Positions 58,650 through 64,000 of a DNA stretch of 64,000 bases are shown piece by piece (the first letter of the stretch is position 1; each line of letters begins with the position of its first letter). The DNA comes from Liolophura sinensis (lineage: Eukaryota; Mollusca; Polyplacophora; Chitonida; Chitonidae). Location: contig NC_088298.1 of NCBI RefSeq assembly GCF_032854445.1, forward strand, positions 6,104,488 through 6,168,487, given 5' to 3'. The notes beneath the pieces were generated by a model. That model was given only the letters and a program-made list of their open reading frames with translations. It ran no database searches and had not been told where the DNA came from. The position numbers were made by a program, and so were the translations under genes.

Positions 58650-61600
58650 ATGTTGCTTCAGGAACCAGTGCAGGTACGAAGGAAGCAATCTAACCCACTA
58701 AATTGCATGTTTAAGCCCCGGTTTTGTTAATTCACTCGACTTTTCGTGTGGAGCTTTTAAAACGAAAACGACATTTTCGTTTTCTGCGATCGAGTCAGAT
58801 CTGACTAAGAGAACTGTTGTGTTTGATACAGCCTGCGTCCTCAGTTTTAAAAATGCACACACCAAAATAGCCTGAATGAAATATTTGAAGTAAGTCCCTG
58901 AAATTACGAATAAAGAAAGAATAGAACGTTTTTTTTCTTCTCAGAAATGCCTCATGAAATCATATAAGCATAATTGGCCTCACCGGGATTTGAAGTGTCA
59001 AATTTCATGTTGGGTGGCTGACAACATACTTACAGTGTTCTTCAACGGTCTAGATAAGATTTTTGAAAATTCAGTATTAGATGAAGAGAAGGCATAATGG
59101 AGTTTGGCTGAGTATCGGCCATTGCCTGAACATGAGGTTTATTTATCTGATTGAGCGAATTGATATGCGAAACAGCTGTATTTTTGTCATTGAAACTTTT
59201 ATAGGTGTCTATTCCTCTGTGTTGTAGTTGTAGTAGCTTGAATAGGAAACTATAAAGCAGGTCTGGTTCATACAAGGAATGACTTCTTATTGAATCATCT
59301 AGTACTGTTGTTAGGTGAATTGTAGTAGCCAAGTCGGACAGAGCTCTTCTTGTTACATACAGCCCTTAGCAGACGTCTGTGTGGTTCAGCCAGTCTCTAC
59401 ACTTAATCCCCAAGTCATCTTGGTTTGTAGGAATGTCAAATGCTGAATAGATAAAGCATCTTTTAAAGGTAATCCAGCCATGGGAATTTTGATGTGAATA
59501 TGTGCAAACCAACAAAAATTCATAAGTCACATTACTCGTAACTTTTTTCGTAAAAGATCTTGTCAAGATTATACATGTAGCGCCACTAGGGGGACGTCAT
59601 TTACGAGAAAAGATATGAAAAACTCATTTAGGAAGTGTTGTGAAAGCAGGCCCTGTCCTCTGGCAAAGTGCTAGCATTGAAAAGTCTAGTTGTAAGAATG
59701 CTTGAACTAAACGTGATAACCGATGTGTCATTCCATTGGCCACTGGGGAGACCAGTGGTGCCACTGCCACCACCCAGTCTGTCGTCTGTGGATCGTGTGG
59801 CGTGTGATATAGCCTCTTTAACTCACGCAACTTCCTCAACATTGGTATGTCACATGTAGCTTCTTAACTCACGCAACTTCCTGAACATTGGCTCTCAAAT
59901 TGTGTCGCTTGGTGGCAAGTGAATCGGCCACCAGTGGCGGTCAGATCAGTGGATGGATGGAACGCACCTAAAATCTTCCTAGTAATGGTCACATTCTAGC
60001 AAGGTGAATGCTAACTCGTGTGTAAAAATACACCATTAATCCTGAAGAATGAAATCATTCTGTTCCCAACAAATTTCATGCTGCCATAATAAGGAGTAAT
60101 GATTCATTTTGAAGACATACTAAACTGCTGAAACAATTGTGTATAAATTGTTTTAGTGACAATGTTGTCCTTGTTTGGTATTACATGCATTCTGGATATG
60201 TAGCACAGATGTGGTTCCAGTTTCACAAAGATGCCGTACATGTACATTGATCGCACATACATGACAATGGTACAGTAATGGTGATGTGCAAAATATTGTT
60301 TGACAAATGTACAAGATACGATAAAAAAAAGTTGTAAATCTTGGTGAAACTAGACCCTGTTCTAGTGTTAACTTGTCTCAGACTTCTGAAAGATAGTTAT
60401 TTATTGGCTTTATCAGTTTGTTTTTCCACATTGTCAGGTGGTATGTTACTTCAGGTGTCAAAAGAAGTGGAAAAGCTGCTCCAGTAAAACGCAACTTTAA
60501 TGTGTCCTTTTTTTTTTTCTTCTTCTTACAGGCAGCAATTTGGGATGCCCTAAATCACTACTCAATTCGGGATGCCACATTCCTGGCAGAAAGGCTGTAT
60601 GCGGAAGGTGAATATCTAACATGCCTTACAGTTGACATGTCTTAACAGAGTTATACCGGGAATTACCAATTCTTGTAATGACTCTCATAAACAAAAACTA
60701 CGGTAATCTGCTCGGATTCCCATAATTTTTAATAATAAAATTTTGTTAATGACCAGTTGTTGTCAAATTTCCAATTCCTCCTTTGAACAGGTGGACATCA
60801 GAGGTTCATTAAAGTTATGAATAGGGAATCCACGTAATAGACATTAAACTCTTCACTTGGAGCATAGGCTTTATGCTCTAGATATGGAATAGATTCTGTA
60901 TGGTGGATACTCCTGACTAAGGAGAATCCACTAGAATCTATTCAGGTTCTGTAAAAAATTACACAGGTGTTTTTTGTTTTTTTTTGTTTGGAACATGGGA
61001 TGATATTCTACTGGAAAATTGTTTCAACACCAAAAGTAATATTTTGTGATATTTATTGACCTCCAAAAATGCACTTTTGTGTAGAAAATTTTAAGTCATT
61101 AAGGTTGTATGAGGCTAGGGCAACACCATAAAGCTGGCTGCCGTCGTATAAGTGAAATATTCTTGAGTACGGCGAAAAACACCAATCAAATAAATCAAAT
61201 AAATTTATTTATTTATTTCATTGGTGTTTTATGCCGTAATCAAGAATATTTCACTTATATGACGGTGGGCAGCTTTATTGTTGGAGGAAACCGAGCAGAG
61301 CTCGGGGGGGAAAACCCATGACCATACACACATTGCTGACAGACCTTCCCATGTGTGGCTGGAGAGGAAGCCAGCATGAGCTGGACTTGAACTCACAGCG
61401 ACTGCATTGGTGAGAGGCTCCTGGGTCATTATGCTGTGCTAGCGCACTAACCAACTGAGCCACAGAGACCCCCAGTAAAATAATAATGACATGTAAATGG
61501 AGTTGCCCAAACCTGAAATGGCATTTTTATGTAAATTTTTATTTTGAAAACAATTTCTTTGCTGCTCAGCGTTTAAGGCATTAAATAATGAGGGGGGTGG

Positions 61601-63669
61601 GGGTTGGGGGGTAAAGGTACTGATAACCATGGTGTTAATGTACTAGGATTGTTTTTCTTTGTTTCAGTTAAAAATGACGACGCTATATTCCTGCTAGCAA
61701 CCTGCTATTACCGTGCTGGGAAGTCAAAGAAAGCTTACAGCTTGTTGCAGACTCGTGGTTGCTCCACGCCGCAGTGTAAATATTTGCTGGCGCGATGCTG
61801 TGTTCAGATAGACAAGTAAGAATTCTGTCAACCTTCCATTACATGTTCTGTAAGTCTTCAACATTTTCAACGTATAAAGCACCTTTTTTAGTGGAATTGG
61901 TGCATACAATTATTGTAAAATAATGCACTAAAGATGTCACTAAAGATTCAAGCTTCATAAGGCTGTGCAAGTTATATGTCTAGCCCCTCTCAGATTCTCT
62001 GAGAATGTTTAAAAATATTGATTGCAGAGTTGGTTGAAAAGGTTGAAGATTTAGGGTGTACAACCCTGCATGCCAACACAGATGGAATAAAGAGATTAAA
62101 ACTACTGTAACCAAATGCAGTTGAGATGAAAAATATAAAAAAAAAAAAAAAAAAAATGATGAGAGTTGAATTTTTGCTATTATTTTAGAATGGCCAAATA
62201 ATTACCTTTTACAAAATATCAGTCTGTTTTGGATGTGTTGCCTTTCAACATGGGTGGTAATATTCTCAAAATTTGAAATGCTGGATGCTGTATAACATAT
62301 TGAAAATTTATAATCATTTTAACACTATAAATTGTACATAGACTCTTGATATTGATATAGAATCCTAAATAGCGTCTGTTCAGCTGGCAGTAATCGTATC
62401 AAGTCATGAAATAAAGCAATGCCAATTTTGGATGCCTCATGGGTTGACTGATTTATGTTGTGTTTCCCTCTCTCACAGATTATCAGAGGCAGAGAATGTA
62501 CTGGCAGGAAGTGTTTTGACAAAATGTAAAACTCATGATGAGATTATCTCAGAGTTCGGCAACTCGGCCTGCTATATTTTCTCACTCCTGGGGCATATTT
62601 ACAGGTAAGTTTGTGTTAAGACATTGTGAGACCATTTTCTCTTCAGAATGGTTTCAATAGAACAGAAATATTGAATCCTATATCGCCTTAAGGCGTGATT
62701 TGTCAGTTACCATGGTACTCTACGCTGTGAAGCTTATCAGTGGAAATGAGTATTGTCAGACCATTAACTGGTTTTGGCAACTCAAGTTCTATATCTTCGC
62801 ATTGTTAGGATTATTGTAGTTAGAAGACAGATATACTGTAAAGATATGGCAATAAAGCTAACTGGCATTTTATTGAAATATTCTGGAATACTGCAAATTC
62901 AATCCATCAGTTGTAGACTCTCTGGTTTTTGGTGGGAAGGTCTTCTGGCAACCTGTGGATGGTTGTGGTTTTCCCCAGGCTCTGCTCAGTTTCCTCCCAC
63001 CATAATACTGCTCAGTTTCCTCCCACCATAATACTGCTCAGTTTCCTCCCACCATAATGCTGCTCACCATCATATGTGTAAAGTGTTCATGAGCATGACG
63101 TAGGACATCAATCAAATAAATATTTATACTGTACATGTAATTCTTCAACCTTTTCGCATGTTTACAGTGTGTTTATTCAAGCATATTATGAGAATATTAT
63201 TCTGCATAGACTGATAAAATTATACTTTTTTGTGAAGTTGTGAAACTGGTCAATCCAACCAAGGTAGTTTTGTCTCTGAAAACAAATTATAAAGGTGTGT
63301 AAATCTCTCTGAAAGTTGCTCTTTCGTATGCAAAAATGTTTAGGAATTAGGGTCCGTGGTAAATGGCTTAACATTTGGCCCTTGACCAAGTTGCAAATTT
63401 GTGATTTTTGAAGTTTGTTTGGAAGCTGAGATAATATTCAACTGGAAAAAAATAAGTTTCAACACCAAATGTAATATTTTATGATATTTATTTGGCTCAA
63501 AATTTTTGGTCATTTACCTTAATGCAGGTGTAGAGTTACATACTTATTTGTACTGTGTGTTGTAACTTCAGCAAAACTGAAAGGACGGCTAAGGCATGTG
63601 AATGTTATCGGAAGAGCCTAAAGTTGAACCCTCTCCTATGGGCATCTTTTGAGCGACTCTGTCAGATGG
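58650..63669 (+). CDS. CDC27: CDC27/APC3, anaphase-promoting complex TPR subunit, exons 1-5 (partial)
   Basis: Exons: 58650-58673, 60532-60607, 61668-61815, 62479-62604, 63572-63669; all introns GT-AG and all phases agree, giving 157 codons and one base. It starts MLLQEPVQ|AAIWDALNHYS, then FLAERLYAE, FLLATCYYRAGKSKKAYSLL, TPQCKYLLARCC, EFGNSACYIFSLLGHIY and SLKLNPLLWASFERLCQMG. These match the N-terminal TPR region of animal CDC27 (human MTVLQEPVQAAIW...) nearly residue for residue in the TPR helices. CDC27 is a scaffold subunit of the APC/C ubiquitin ligase; its N-terminal repeats mediate homodimerisation and the C-terminal repeats bind the IR tail of CDC20/CDH1. The first exon has only eight codons and is followed by an 1,858-bp intron. 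The remaining exons lie beyond 64,000. Introns 2 and 4 contain SINEs. Confidence 0.97.
59579..59592 (+). promoter_or_regulatory. CTCF-like site in CDC27 intron 1
   Basis: GCGCCACTAGGGGGA matches the CTCF core CCASYAGRKGGC at 11 of 12 positions (A for the final C). A motif match only; occupancy is unknown. Confidence 0.35.
61126..61203 (+). repeat. SINE 3' end fragment in CDC27 intron 2
   Basis: CTGGCTGCCGTCGTATAAGT to GGCGAAAAACACCAATCAAA and a short A+T tail, meeting an antisense SINE tail to tail at 61203. Confidence 0.88.
61204..61475 (-). repeat. Full-length SINE, antisense, in CDC27 intron 2
   Basis: From the reversed tail to CGCACTAACCAACTGAGCCA (A-box complement) and CAGAGACCCCCA. 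B-box side GGACTTGAACTCACAG is present. Opposed to the 61126 fragment, so the two tails form a short palindrome. Confidence 0.92.
62137..62156 (+). repeat. Poly-A run
   Basis: About 20 A within CDC27 intron 3. Confidence 0.9.
62931..63122 (+). repeat. SINE 3' part with internal triplication, CDC27 intron 4
   Basis: GGTGGGAAGGTCTTCTGGCA, ACCTGTGGATGGTTGTGG, then CTGCTCAGTTTCCTCCCACC+ATAATA three times from 62982 to about 63060, and the end GACGTAGGACATCAATCAAA. Confidence 0.88.
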
Positions 63670-63834
63670 GTAAGTTTACAGGTGTAATCCTGCGCAAATA
63701 TTTGTGTTGTTCTCATGGGTCATTTGCATTAAATCATAGTTATATCAGATTTAGTTGGATGAAATTTTTGTACCACTTGTGAAGTGTGAAAGTATTCGCA
63801 CGGTTTCAATGTCATTTTCATTCATTTCAAGATG

Positions 63835-64000
63835 CTCTCCTCTTGGCTCTGTCAGTTTTCCTCACACTTTCCTGCTGGCTGCCATTGTATGATTGTATCA
63901 TTCTTTAGTATGGTATAAAATATAACTCAGATAAATGACCCCAGGTCCTCTTACAATTGTGGTTGCTGTGAGTTCAAGTCCAGCTCATGCATGCTTCCTC
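63835..64000 (+). repeat. SINE remnants at the right edge (CDC27 intron 5)
   Basis: A decayed 3' part (about 63835-63932; GCTGGCTGCCATTGTATGAT, GTATGGTATAAAATATAACT) followed by the head of another copy (63935-64000; GCTGTGAGTTCAAGTCCAGC), which continues past the window. Confidence 0.8.

Overview
The window is nuclear DNA of a metazoan, most probably a marine mollusc (bivalve-like). The evidence is GT-AG introns, a TRIM-type RING/B-box gene, the 5' half-kilobase of CDC27/APC3 coding sequence split over five exons, and dozens of copies of a tRNA-headed SINE whose 3' end reads GTAAAACACCAATCAAATAAA, a type I associate with molluscs. No prokaryotic features are present. Real host coding sequence is sparse; most of the 64 kb is repeats.

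Layout. 0.7-1.9 kb (minus): a TRIM E3 ligase gene, RING + two B-boxes in one exon and a probable coiled-coil exon, running off the left edge. 2.8-19.3 kb: a nested tandem array. Sub-units of about 720 bp (three, three and two) lie inside three head-to-tail macro-units of about 4.2 kb, with diverged outlying copies at 2.8-5.0 and 18.5-19.3 kb and an inverted piece at 17.8-18.5 kb. Each sub-unit carries on the minus strand a 43-codon exon-like module that ends at a perfect CAG|GTAAGT donor; ten copies are visible. 20.0-21.2 kb (minus): a broken LACC1/FAMIN-like gene. 26.2-29.1 kb: arrays of related 66-76 bp repeats around a signal-peptide exon (27.8 kb, minus). 29.4-31.7 kb (minus): a decayed LINE with reverse transcriptase and RNase H remnants.

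33.0-40.9 and 41.1-47.5 kb are near-identical copies separated by exactly 200 N. The second begins at the gap with sequence found 8.1 kb earlier, so this looks like two overlapping allelic contigs joined in tandem. They differ by a Tc1-like transposon (first copy only, TA duplication) and a full-length SINE (second copy only, 10-bp duplication). 47.1-48.9 kb: a 54-bp x 9 array flanked by inverted blocks of a 48-bp minisatellite. 49-57 kb: SINEs, minisatellites, LINE 3' fragments, a hairpin element and a second signal-peptide exon (52.9 kb, minus). 58.65 kb to the right edge (plus): CDC27, exons 1-5.

The strongest candidates for something undescribed are the tandem exon-module array at 3-17 kb and the two signal-peptide exons near short-period arrays. 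Both are inferences from reading and need transcript data. Alignments were done by eye; boundaries of repeats are approximate to a few bases unless a target-site duplication fixes them.
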